NCBI GenBank assembly: GCA_015227615.1
Contig: JAALGZ010000052.1
Coordinates: 62,001-126,000, forward strand
Length of the DNA: 64,000 bases
DNA from: Labyrinthula sp. Ha
Taxonomy: Eukaryota > Sar > Bigyra > Labyrinthulida > Labyrinthulaceae
Direction: 5' to 3'
Below, in pieces: positions 9,687 to 19,261 of this stretch. Made by a program: the position numbers and the translations under genes. Under the pieces are notes generated by a model. That model was given only the letters and a program-made list of their open reading frames with translations, ran no database searches and was not told the origin of the DNA. Positions within the stretch are counted from its first letter, which is position 1; each line of letters starts with the position of its first letter.

Positions 9687-12458
9687 TTGCTGAAACCTAA
9701 GGAATTCAAACATGCGTCGATGACACTTTTATACTTTTGCCATTCATTAAGTTTCTCAAATCCATCAACATCAAGTTGTTTTAATTTTTCTTCACACTCT
9801 ACTAAATCATCAAGAAAGGATGACCAATCAAGTAGCTGACCAACAATTTCTGACCGGTTTTCAGTTCTACTACTATAGAAATTCATTTGCTCCTCAAATG
9901 CCTGCATTTCCTGAAACAAGTATACAAGAACCTTCTGAAAATCAAATCTTAGTGAAGCTTCATCCTTCTCTACTCTACTAGTTAAATCCGTGTACGAAAA
10001 ACTCAGTTCTTTAAACATTCGATGAACATCTTCTACGATCAAGCGAACCGGATTCTCTCTTCCTAGTTTATAAACTTTAATCGAAATTTGTCTTAAGCAA
10101 TCCAAAACAGTTACTTCATCAAGTACTCTTTGTCTAATTTTTAGAATTCTTTCCGCTGTATTTTTTTTTATGTCCATCTGATAAAGTCTTGAAACTACAT
10201 CATGAATCGACATAGCTCTAATTTTTTCAACTCTCACTGTAAGGTTTCCCAGCAGATTTTGAATTTCTTCCCAAAATCTTTTGATCCTAGTTTTCTTTCC
10301 CTCCGCATTCTGATGCAAAACCCTTTCCAGTACTTTTTTTCCATTTCTAAGAATCTTTTTGTACAAATTGTTCACTTCACTGCAATTCAAATAAAGTAGA
10401 CCTTCCTGAGGAAAAGCCAGAGTAGATTTAGCATCCCTCAATTTTTCATAGAGGGTAGCTAAGGTCTTTATCTCCTCAATATTATTCTCTCTGTTTGTTA
10501 CCTCCATCTTTTCAAAGTGTATTGCATCAACCACATGAAAGTGTTCCAACTTCTCGAGCCCCTTCATGTAGTTTCTCACTAAGTCACACTCTTTTTCTAT
10601 GAACATTGAGATTTTGATGAATTGTTTTTCAAAAAACTTATCTAATCTGAGGGAGGTTGCCAATACACAAAAATTCTGAACATCAATCTCATGAAAACCA
10701 GTTGTGTTTCTCTTTGGTTTATTACCCCTGATCTTATACCCTGAGCTTCTAATCAGCTTCATTGTCTTATTCTCCTCCAATTCACGCATCTTAGAGCTTA
10801 ATATATCTTTGATTTCAGTAAAAAAAGTCTTCATCATTGTTATGATCTTATCTTCTGTAATTGAGGAAGAAATTTGTAAGGTTCTTGCAGTAGATTGAAC
10901 CTTAATATCTATTTTGATCATTAACTTTTTCTCAATGAAGATATCCACCAAGCTACTGAGAACTTCACTAACTAATGCCATGTAATATTCAGTCCGCTTG
11001 TACAAAAATATTTGGCTTAGGGCACTCAATTTTCTTAATTTCAGTGAGCAAAGCTAAAATTATGCAGTAATAAAATTACCTTAGTTTGTGATATAATTCT
11101 TTTAGCTTCCTGCCTTTGTTTGTACAGTGATCTCTCCTGTAAATCTATTTGTCGTATTTGAACGCGTGTTTTTTCGTTCTTACATTTTTCATACATCTTT
11201 CTTAAAGAGTCGACAACATCATATGATTGTCTATTAAAAAGCTCAATCTCTTCTTCAATATAGGTATTCAACTGCTCGAAAAGTAATCCTATATCCCAAG
11301 CCTAGATAAATATACACAACCAAAAATTACTGATCCATGCTTGAGTTTAGGGAAAACAAAGCTTGCCCCGTTTCTGTACAAATTAAACATACATACTTGA
11401 AAATTTTCCATAAAATCTTGATTACTCATATTAAGTACCGCAACCACTGCGTTTCGTTCCAACTTTTGGTTTTTCTTCAAGAAGCTTAATTTACGCACTG
11501 ATTTACGCCACCTCTTAAACAACCTGGTTAATCTGAATTGACGGAAGAATTTAATCTGCGCAATGTTGTTAAACATTGTTGCCTGCTGTAACCAAACTGC
11601 AAGACCGAGTTGTTCAAGTACATCTCCATCCCGTAGCTTCAAAATTCCATTTCCAGAAACAATGTAGTAAATCCCACATCTTGGCAAATCTCTAGTCACA
11701 AGAAGATCGTAGGGGCGAAAATGAAATGACTTTACATCTAATTGGTTTTCTTGATCTGGAACAAGGTAAATGTACTTTAATGGCGTAGTACTCCCGTTCT
11801 CAGCAAAAAAGGTTACCGCATCATGTCCTGTTTCTAAGGTATCAAGGACCATGTCGCAGAATGCTAATTCCTCTGTGTTTGTGGTAGTTCCTGACTTAAT
11901 GCTGCTAATTGCTTCTTTCGAAATGTAGGTTCTGACTGTTCTTCCTGTTCGACTACTTTGCGCAGATTGAAATGTTGCTGAGCTTCGCACTGTTCTCGCT
12001 GTACTGGGTCTTTTAGGATGAAACTTTTGTTTTTGTATTGAATCACAAAATAAATGACCAGTTCGTGCACTTACTGGTCTCTCTTCCTTTTGTATTCTTG
12101 CACTTTCAGGTCTTCTTGGTGCTGATTTTGTAGATTTAGCTGATTGAGGACGATGAATTCTAGGCAAAACTCCTAAATAACATTGATTGACAGAGTTTTT
12201 TGAAGAAAATGAAACTTTCTTACATTTCTTCCTAACATCCTCGAAGAATGCATCTGCATCAAAAAGTCGTTTGCTCATTGCTAAATGACTTCCAAGTGTA
12301 ACTGGTGATTGCGTTCTTAAAGGGAGTTTAAAATTTCCATTTAAGTTTGTTCTAAGCCTTGTTTTTCTTCTTTGATGAAATTTCTTTTCAGACGCTTTAG
12401 TTTCTTGCCGTACGTTTCTTCTAAAGTTTATTGTGTCTTGATTCTCGTTTTGTTTCAT
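9683..12458 (-). CDS. motor-less dynein heavy-chain N-terminal (tail) protein, 3 exons
   Basis: Exons on the minus strand are 12458-11331, 11301-11080 and 11053-9683, giving 906 aa. Two tiny introns (29 and 26 nt) keep phase 0 and join the frames. After a basic, Ser-rich N-terminus with RPxSA-like repeats (about 100-175), residues 211-335 match the N-terminal tail of monomeric inner-arm dynein heavy chains. That match covers F(F)AENGSTTP near 217, FRPYDLLV at 247-254, YYIVSGNGI at 264-272, and an IKFFRQFRLTRLFKRWRK segment at 302-319. The rest is helical or coiled coil, as in the dynein stem. Family members run to about 4000 residues or more; here an ordinary stop ends the protein before linker, AAA ring and stalk, and a plus-strand gene follows directly. 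It is either a truncated gene that kept a tail function (docking or assembly) or a specialised tail-only protein. Confidence 0.8.
11054..11079 (-). other. 26-nt intron (dynein-tail gene)
   Basis: Begins GTAATT and ends TTTTAG; its removal joins the two frames in phase 0 (SQTK to LCSLKLRK). A longer alternative ending in an ACAAG site at 10997 also keeps frame, but has a poorer acceptor. Confidence 0.7.
11302..11330 (-). other. 29-nt intron (dynein-tail gene)
   Basis: Begins GTAATT and ends ATCTAG; phase 0. Splicing gives KLKHGS joined to AWDIGLLFEQL, continuous with the coiled-coil downstream frame. Confidence 0.8.
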
Positions 12459-12496
12459 TTTTCTTTGTTTTGTGTTTCTGATCGTTGAAAACCAAA
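12459..12496. promoter_or_regulatory. 38-bp bidirectional intergenic promoter region
   Basis: Only 38 bp separate the divergent ATGs of the dynein-tail gene (minus) and the secreted Cys-module gene (plus). The stretch is T-rich with no GGGCC site. Promoter elements or 5' UTRs must lie here or within the neighbouring coding sequence. Confidence 0.6.
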
Positions 12497-14208
12497 ATGC
12501 TGAAAGATATTAAACTTTTCTTAATTTTCACACTACTTAGTTCTTTCAAGGCGATCGATGTGGATCTTTGGGAAGACATTAAGAATGCCATGGGTGGCTT
12601 TTCGTGGACAGAGTGTGCATCAGAGATTGATCCTTGCTCATGCTCTTTCGTAACTTGTGCAGATGGAGACATTACAAGAATGTAGAGAACCCTTTTACCT
12701 AATTATTTAGAGATTTCCCAAACAATTTATACACGGGCTTATCAATTTCATTTAATGCATCCCTGCTCAATGAGATTGAATCGGTTTTCTTAGGCACAGG
12801 AAACTCATGGGCACTTGATGAAGACACTTGTTACAATGGGATGGGTGAAAGCAAGTGCTCAGGGGGTGATTTAGAAGCTTTCTGCTGCTTTGAAAAGTAC
12901 AAAATTGATTTTTTTGACACATTCAATGGTAATTCATGGACAAGGTGCAGTTCAAGAAGACTAACACTCTGTGGTTGTGATCCCTCACCTCATGAAGTAG
13001 AAGTCCAATGTACAGATGGCATCGCTACATTTTTGTAATCTTTCTTTGTATGTTAGTTTAGTAACTTTGCTGACAATGGCCTAGTCTTCCCTGGAACTGA
13101 ACCATTTCCTTCTGATGTAATCAACAATCTAGTAGACTCTGGATTAACCTACCTTAAAGTAACCAACAATCCTGACATTGATTTACATGTGGATGATTGT
13201 CCTTACATCAGTGGTTGCTTAGAAGATGCAGTTACTTGTGAATTTCCAGCATCATTTATTACCTGCATTCCAACAATGGCTCCCACAGTACCCCAACCAA
13301 CTTCCGCACCCATTGTACCTCCATCAGCTGCACCTACACTTTCTCCTATTACTTGCACCAATGTGAACGAGATGTCCATAGGAAAAAATAAAAGAAAAAG
13401 AATCTGCGATGCCTTGGATCAATGTGAATTTAAAAAAGGAAACTGCAACGAAATTACCCCTTCTCCAACGCTCTCTCCCATTATTCCCACTGAAGAACCC
13501 ACATCCTCCCCAACAGTCTTCATTTCTTGTGAGGACATCAATGACTTTGGATTAAGAACATCAAAAAAAATATGTCGAGATCGAGGGGATTGTCTTTGGA
13601 AGAAACAAATCTGCTCCACACTGACACCTTCCCCAACCTTCTCTCCGGTAGTACCTGTTGAAGCTCCTACACAATCTCCTATCGCCTGCAATGACTACAA
13701 TGAACTTGGCCAATCAAAAAGGCGAAAAGGTTGTTTAGCTGATGCGAGATGCGGATACGACAGCAGGTCTAAGCAATGTGGAGAAATTACGTTTAGTCCT
13801 TCAGTCTCACCTTCAACTCCAACTGCTTTTAGTTGTGCCTACATTGATGACAAAGATATTTGTGAAGCGAGTGCCAATGTGGGTTGCGAGTACTTTAAAG
13901 ATCCAGATCGGAGAAGTGTTGGAATTTGTCTTGAAGTAGGCAATGAAACTAATCTAGACTGTGGAGTTTTCTCTGATTTGTTTACAGAAGATCAGATTAG
14001 AAAAGAATGTGCTAGATTTAATAAATGTATTTTTGACAGTGTAGGAAGTAACAAAGGAGGAGCTTGTTTTGAAATCTCTTCTTGCTTAGATGTCAATCAA
14101 CTAGGAAAAGGAAGCAAAATAAGACAGTACTGTTTAGATCCCACCCTCAATGGAGGAAATGGATGCAGATTTAAAAACAAGACCTGCCTTCCATCAAATG
14201 AAACTTAA
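12497..14208 (+). CDS. secreted protein with LRR-like N-terminus and six Cys modules on PSPT linkers
   Basis: Exons 12497-12681, 12711-13034 and 13062-14208 encode 551 aa; both introns (29 and 27 nt) restore frame. I chose the ATG at 12497, which opens with a signal peptide (MLKDIKLFLIFTLLSSFKA). The N-terminal third has two similar units, each with a W..C segment, paired cysteines and an IxFxxNxLxxG-like stretch right at each splice junction. From about residue 235 there are six Cys modules of about 40 residues, most of the form C-x(5)-N-(D/E/Q)-x-G-x-x-x-(K/R)-C-x-C-x-C. The first four are separated by Pro/Ser/Thr linkers such as TPSPTLSP, typical of stramenopile surface or wall proteins. 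No membrane anchor is visible, so it is probably secreted. A partner or ligand cannot be named. Confidence 0.88.
12682..12710 (+). other. 29-nt intron (Cys-module gene)
   Basis: GTAGAG to TTTAG, phase 2. It removes an in-frame stop and joins DITR to IDFPNNLYTG. A CTAAT branch-like sequence sits about 10 nt before the acceptor. Confidence 0.85.
13035..13061 (+). other. 27-nt intron (Cys-module gene)
   Basis: GTAATC to TTTAG, phase 2. The nearer TTAG (22 nt) would give an early stop; the 27-nt version joins IATF to FNFADNGLVFPG, matching the pattern at the first intron site. Confidence 0.85.
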
Positions 14209-14321
14209 TCAGCCGCATAGAAAACTTTTGTAAACTATCTTAAAACTTAAGACAAGGAGTAACGAGTCACTAACCCAAAACCAAAAATTCGCTAGCTACA
14301 ATAACAACATTTGTACAACAT

Positions 14322-15278
14322 CTACTTCTTTTTTTCTTGGATCATTCGTTCAATTCCTTTGGAAACCATATCTATTTCTCCTCTATCCAATGATGCTATT
14401 CTTAACAATTTTTTACTTTCATTAAAGTCAGAATACTCATTTGATTGCTTTTCTCCTCCATTGGTATTATCACTCACATCAACGTAATACAATTGCCCTT
14501 TCATAGGTACGTCCATTGCTGACTGAGATACTTTCATCATTGGCTTTGAAACTGTCATATTCCGCGAAAAGTAAACACATTTAATAGGTGCCGCACCATG
14601 TTTCCATGAATAATATGAAGCATAAATATTCAACTTATCTTCATCTAAACTGAAAAATACTAACTTCCATTTTCGAAACCATTTCTTTGAACTCACTCGG
14701 AGAAATAAATGACCAACAAAATAACTTTTTCCTTCTTTTTTTACAAAGTGTAACGTAGCAGGCATATCATCTTCTTCTCTTATTGTCTTCTTGTTCCCAT
14801 TTTCATTCTTTCTTCTGTTTTCCTTATTTTCTGGATTAAGAAGTCCGTTTAGTTGTGCAGGATTTCCAGATATAGCCGTTTGTAGAGATATTGTAATTAA
14901 CGGATGATTTTTGAGGATTAAGGATTTTACTTGATGTTTGTCATTTTCTCCGATAAGACCTTGAAGGTGTAGATTCTTAGCAATTTTAAGGTTATTCTTT
15001 TTAATTTCACGAAGTCTTAGTTGATCAGGTGATAAATTTTGAAACTTCTGCGTTTTCTGCGTAGAAAAAGTAAAGTTTGAACTTGTCGTGTAAGTAGAAA
15101 TGGAAGATGAGAAGTTCTGGATTCTTTCTTGAGGCTGGTTCTTCTCCAAAGGGAGGACAAATGGTGGATTTGAGGAGTGCTGGTAGCTAGTACTTGGTGT
15201 ATTTATTCCAAGGAGATCAAAATCAGGTGATTTTGGTTCTTCTCTGGCAGTGTGGTAAGAAAAATAAGTCGACGACAT
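14322..15278 (-). CDS. PH-domain protein with DLLG motif
   Basis: 318 aa, single exon. The N-terminal 80 residues are Ser/Thr/Pro/Gln-rich and disordered, with FDLLG (20-24), a motif type used by clathrin/AP adaptor proteins. A helical pair (about 87-126; HLQGLIGENDK...K..IL) resembles a SHOCT-like helix. Residues about 175-312 form a pleckstrin-homology-like domain: strand pattern GHLFLRV..KKWFRKWKLVFFSL, then LNIYASYYSW, and a C-terminal helix (RIASLDRGEIDMVSKGIERM). It probably binds phosphoinositide membranes as a peripheral adaptor; lipid specificity is not predictable. It lies tail-to-tail with the secreted protein gene, 113 bp away. A GGGCC palindrome lies 66 bp upstream. Confidence 0.8.
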   Translation of the reverse strand: MSSTYFSYHTAREEPKSPDFDLLGINTPSTSYQHSSNPPFVLPLEKNQPQERIQNFSSSISTYTTSSNFTFSTQKTQKFQNLSPDQLRLREIKKNNLKIAKNLHLQGLIGENDKHQVKSLILKNHPLITISLQTAISGNPAQLNGLLNPENKENRRKNENGNKKTIREEDDMPATLHFVKKEGKSYFVGHLFLRVSSKKWFRKWKLVFFSLDEDKLNIYASYYSWKHGAAPIKCVYFSRNMTVSKPMMKVSQSAMDVPMKGQLYYVDVSDNTNGGEKQSNEYSDFNESKKLLRIASLDRGEIDMVSKGIERMIQEKKK

Positions 15279-15343
15279 GTTTTCTCCTTTCTCTTACTTG
15301 TTTTTTCTTTCTTTTAACAGTCGTATTTTTCTAGAGTTAGTTT

Positions 15344-15356
15344 GGGCCATATGGCC
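15344..15356. promoter_or_regulatory. palindrome GGGCCATATGGCC, candidate promoter element
   Basis: Perfectly symmetric core GGCCATATGGCC in AT-rich DNA, 66 bp upstream of the PH-domain gene ATG. It differs by one base from the site at 9133-9145, which lies at a similar distance from another minus-strand gene. A related GGGCAATATGGCCC occurs at 17321-17334. Confidence 0.45.
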
Positions 15357-18300
15357 AAGAATCTTCCATTTTTTTGGGATTATGATTTCATCCGATTTCG
15401 TAGTGTGTAAACGAAGGAAAAATAAAAATAAAAAAATACAGTTTCCAAATTGGGCACCTTTCACATTTAGATACAACTTAGAATGATAATCCCAATCACA
15501 CTTATTATTAAGCCATACATTACCTAAAAGCCTAGAATTACACTGCTTTTCACTGAACTCTAGAGTTGTTACAATCTATGAGCACACCTAACAAAAAAAT
15601 AGTCGCAAGATAAGCACCAAGCTATTTCATTATTTTTTTTAGTAATAAGGTAATTAGCCTAAGAAGGAATAATTCAGTGTTTATTTTGAAAGGTTGGTGT
15701 AGGGTATGTCTTACTCATACGTCGGTAGGCATCTGATTTAATATTAATTATCAACAACCATTTGATAATTGCTTTGATTCAGAATATTTAATGAACATCA
15801 AAATGAAGATAGGCTATGCGACCATCTTTTAAAATGTCCAAGCTTCCGTACTTATTTTATGCACCGTATAAGAACTTTTAAAAGCTGGCCACATGTCCTG
15901 GAAATAGTCCGGTAATAAGATGTGTTTGAGTAATATGGCTAACTCTTTAAGGCTTCGCTTACGGTGCCAAAATGAAAAGGTATTCTTGAAGTTATTTAGC
16001 CAGGACCCTTGTAATGAATCTTGTATTGATAATCAATTGCCTATCAATTATAAAAATCACTGATTGGGAAATTATCAGAATGGATCAATAAGAAAAATAT
16101 AAGCAAATATCTTATTGACAAATTATCAATAAATCAAAACCAATCCCTATAAGTTGGTAATAGGTTTTCCATTTTGATTTTTCTCTTAATACTTCGCGAG
16201 GTTCCGCAAACTAACTTGCTAGATTTCGGATACAGATTTATATTAAGAATTAATCCAGAGTCAACAAGAAAACAAATATTAAATCTCAGATTGATAACAA
16301 GAATCAATTCACTGTTAACATTTATTATCATAATCGACTCGTACTCACAAGTAGTTAGAGTTTCCTTCTCCTTTGAGGGAAAAACGTGCATAAGCTTCTA
16401 GGAATGGGTTTGCAATTACTAAGAAGGGAAGAATGATAAAGTAGCAGCTAATATTCTTGCTTAATTTCGAATGAACAGTTTGAAGAGGATTATTTCATCA
16501 AGTAGAGAGTTTTTTAGTTTCCTTTTTTGCATTGAATAGACAATATTTTCATGACAACACTCCGCCGAGCCACATGTCACTAGTTCTGTAACTCTATTGT
16601 GTATTATATAGCTATAAAACTAGTTGCACACTAAATTTCAGCAAACGCGTTCAACTAATCTAGCATCAACAGAGCATATTACTCGCTTTATAATGCGGGT
16701 CCTATTACATAGACAGAGATTAGGTTCAATGTTTGCAAGATCCATGAAGAGAACAAGTTGTAACTGCTATTCTAAATTTGTAATAACAATAAAATGTGAT
16801 ATTAACTTTACATGGATTGAGCTAGGCGATTACTATGATATGATAAAAGATTTTTGGGAACCTTAGAGTTATATTGAATAAGTGAAAACCTTGTTGTGAT
16901 TTTGGATCAGCACCAGTCAACAATAAAGTGCGGGATCGCAATCCTGTTGAAGATACTTTATGCCATATGTCATTTGGCAACGGCTGAATAAATAAAGCAT
17001 GAAGAAATAGAAATCAACCAGTGGGTATTAACATCGACAGAGGCCCAACTTTCTACTTTGACTTTGCGCATGTTATTTGCCGAGAGGAAATCGTGATTAC
17101 ACCAGTAACTTGATCTTAAATAAAATCTCAATTCTTATTAGGCTTGCCAGAACAATAATCAACAAGTCAAATTCATGAGGCGATTTTCAGAGAAAGTTCG
17201 TATGTTTTGCCATAAGTATCGAACACGAACGAAATTTGATTTCCTGAGTGAAATAAAAATGGCAATATGGCGCGAAGAAAATTACTTAGTCAAAATTTAG
17301 AGGTAGTGAAACATAAAACTGGGCAATATGGCCCAAAATAGAATGAAAAAGAGCGAAAATGTATCACCCTAGCTGAGCAGGGAGCTTTTGAGGTCCCCGC
17401 GCGTTCACAAATACTCCCCCTGCTTGGGTCTACGTTACCGTTCATTTCAGCAGAACTCTTTTTCTGCTGGATTTGTGATATTTTGGATTCACATTTTGAA
17501 TAGTCTGAAATTGGTCCAATTGAATGCCATGTGATATTGACATATGTGTCAAGAAACCTAAATCCCTTTGAGAAACCATAAAAAGGGAATTGCACATTCA
17601 ATTCAATCTGGACTCCTTGAACTTTGAACAAAAAATTTGAGGAAACCCGGTGAAGATTCTACTAAGATTATGCTTAATACTTCCTGCATTGGTATAACAA
17701 ATTGAGCTTAACACACTTTGTGACACCTGAGAACTATTCAAGGATTCCTCAATAGGTCTACCATTATAATGTTGGAATATGTACACCTACAGCAGCCATC
17801 GTAACATATACAATGGTTCTGTATATAAATAACCCACTAAAATAGTATGATTAAGTGAAGCGAAATGACAACACAGTTTTATGAATAGTTTCACAAACTC
17901 AGAGTCAAGAACTATAAATGATATTGCACTCGAAACCATATTAAGTGCACTGATACAGATTATCAATTAAAACCTCATTCTTGACATATTTTTCGCTTTT
18001 TACTGTACTACCCGCAAAGTAATCATATTTGTTTCTCAAGGAAAGGGGAACTAAGTCATACTGAGTACTAAATAACATTAGTTAGGCCTTCACCTTACTC
18101 TGTCTTTCCTGCCATTAATGTTCATTTTCAAACTGCACTTCCCTGAACAAGATTCATTTAATGATATATTTGATAAGGTTTGTACTCTACAGAACTCTGT
18201 GGTATCTCCAAGTAAACTAGAACCACCTTAATTACTAGATTCTAGGAAAAGGGGAGTACGCCTCAACTGACTATTTAATCCGTCTACTACTAGAAACCCG

Positions 18301-18541
18301 ATGATTTAATATCTTAGTTTGTTTCTTACTTTTACCTTTTAATACTTCTGAGTAAGTTTTTTACTCTCATATTAAATAAGTATTTCTATTATAGTTTGGT
18401 TCCTACAAAAATAACTGAGTATTGACACATTTTCTTTTGATCTCGACCATTAGCATTAATGAGAATCTTGATCAATTACCCAAAAATATTGGATATAACA
18501 ATGGTGAATTACCCCAATTACCCAAACTTGGAAATTAGAAG
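15357..18541. other. gene-poor stretch with a coding-like, GC-richer island at about 17290-17790
   Basis: Mostly AT-rich with many TTGATAAT/ATTATCAA words (for example 16025-16130). At 17290-17786 two overlapping minus-strand frames (62 and 113 codons) sit in visibly GC-richer DNA (17370-17460). They give non-repetitive translations but no known domain. They could be a small lineage-specific gene with a tiny intron, a gene remnant, or a structured RNA. I see nothing else. Confidence 0.4.
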
Positions 18542-19261
18542 ATGACAAACAATTCCCCAATGGTTTATGCTTTATATGTCGAGAAGCAGATGATAGGAAA
18601 ACGTGTGAAAGGCAGCAAGGTGAAAGTATCATGGAAATTCTGTACGGAGCCTAATTTGGAAATTCAAGAAGTCGTAGTTCTCCATTCCGTGATGTCTGGT
18701 AAACGTGTCATCACTTTGAACGGAAACCCAATCTTTCAGATAAAAAAACTTTCAACTGGTCTTTTTGAACATAATTTCAAAGATATTAATAATGTTTTGG
18801 ATCTTACAATTCATATTCGTGACGGGTTTGATGGATTTTCGTATGAGTTGCTTACAGATGGACGTCTTTTTCATAAGAACAAGAATCTCTCTCTTTCAGA
18901 ACTCGAACAACTTAGAAATAAAAATAAAAACGCAAACAACCAGCCAAACCCGGTGACAACTGCAACCTCCTTTAAAAGTTTTACCAAGCATAACTCTTCT
19001 TCTTTAGATGCAACTGGTCAATATCATACAGCGACAAATCCGGTGGTTCATGCGAATTATGTACCGCAAAGCCAACCAACTCAGCAAAGAAAAGAAAGTT
19101 TGGATCTATTAGGTATGTCTCCTGTATCTCATTCGCAGCCTACTAATACGACTTATTACGCACCTCCTACGAACCCCCCCCAGCAGAAAGTAGCTGTTAA
19201 GAAAATTAAAGAGCCACAGGAAAAAAGCGATCCGTTTAAAGAATTACTCAGCTATCGTTAA
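18542..19261 (+). CDS. FAIM1-like beta-sandwich protein with endocytic-type motifs
   Basis: 239 aa. Residues about 25-112 match the FAIM1 (Fas apoptotic inhibitory molecule) fold: VLHSVMSGKRVITLNG (46-61), a strand pair around FEHNF, then LTIHIRDGFDGFSYELLTDG (88-107), equivalent to the I.ID...GF.YE...NG ending of FAIM1. The C-terminal 115 residues are Asn/Gln/Pro/Ser-rich and disordered, with LDLLG (187-191) and a SDPF (229-232) near the end. These resemble clathrin/AP-binding short motifs. The fusion suggests an adaptor rather than a death-pathway regulator, which is inference. The last 18 nt overlap the last codons of the opposing TPR gene. Confidence 0.8.
   Translation: MTNNSPMVYALYVEKQMIGKRVKGSKVKVSWKFCTEPNLEIQEVVVLHSVMSGKRVITLNGNPIFQIKKLSTGLFEHNFKDINNVLDLTIHIRDGFDGFSYELLTDGRLFHKNKNLSLSELEQLRNKNKNANNQPNPVTTATSFKSFTKHNSSSLDATGQYHTATNPVVHANYVPQSQPTQQRKESLDLLGMSPVSHSQPTNTTYYAPPTNPPQQKVAVKKIKEPQEKSDPFKELLSYR

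Noticed and set aside
11302-11396. 95-nt intron alternative in the dynein-tail gene
   Set aside because: It also keeps frame, but a 29-nt intron with the same acceptor fits the length of the other four introns and keeps more coding sequence.
13419-13691. 90-codon antisense frame within the secreted protein gene
   Set aside because: Mirror image of the repetitive SPT-linker coding sequence on the other strand.
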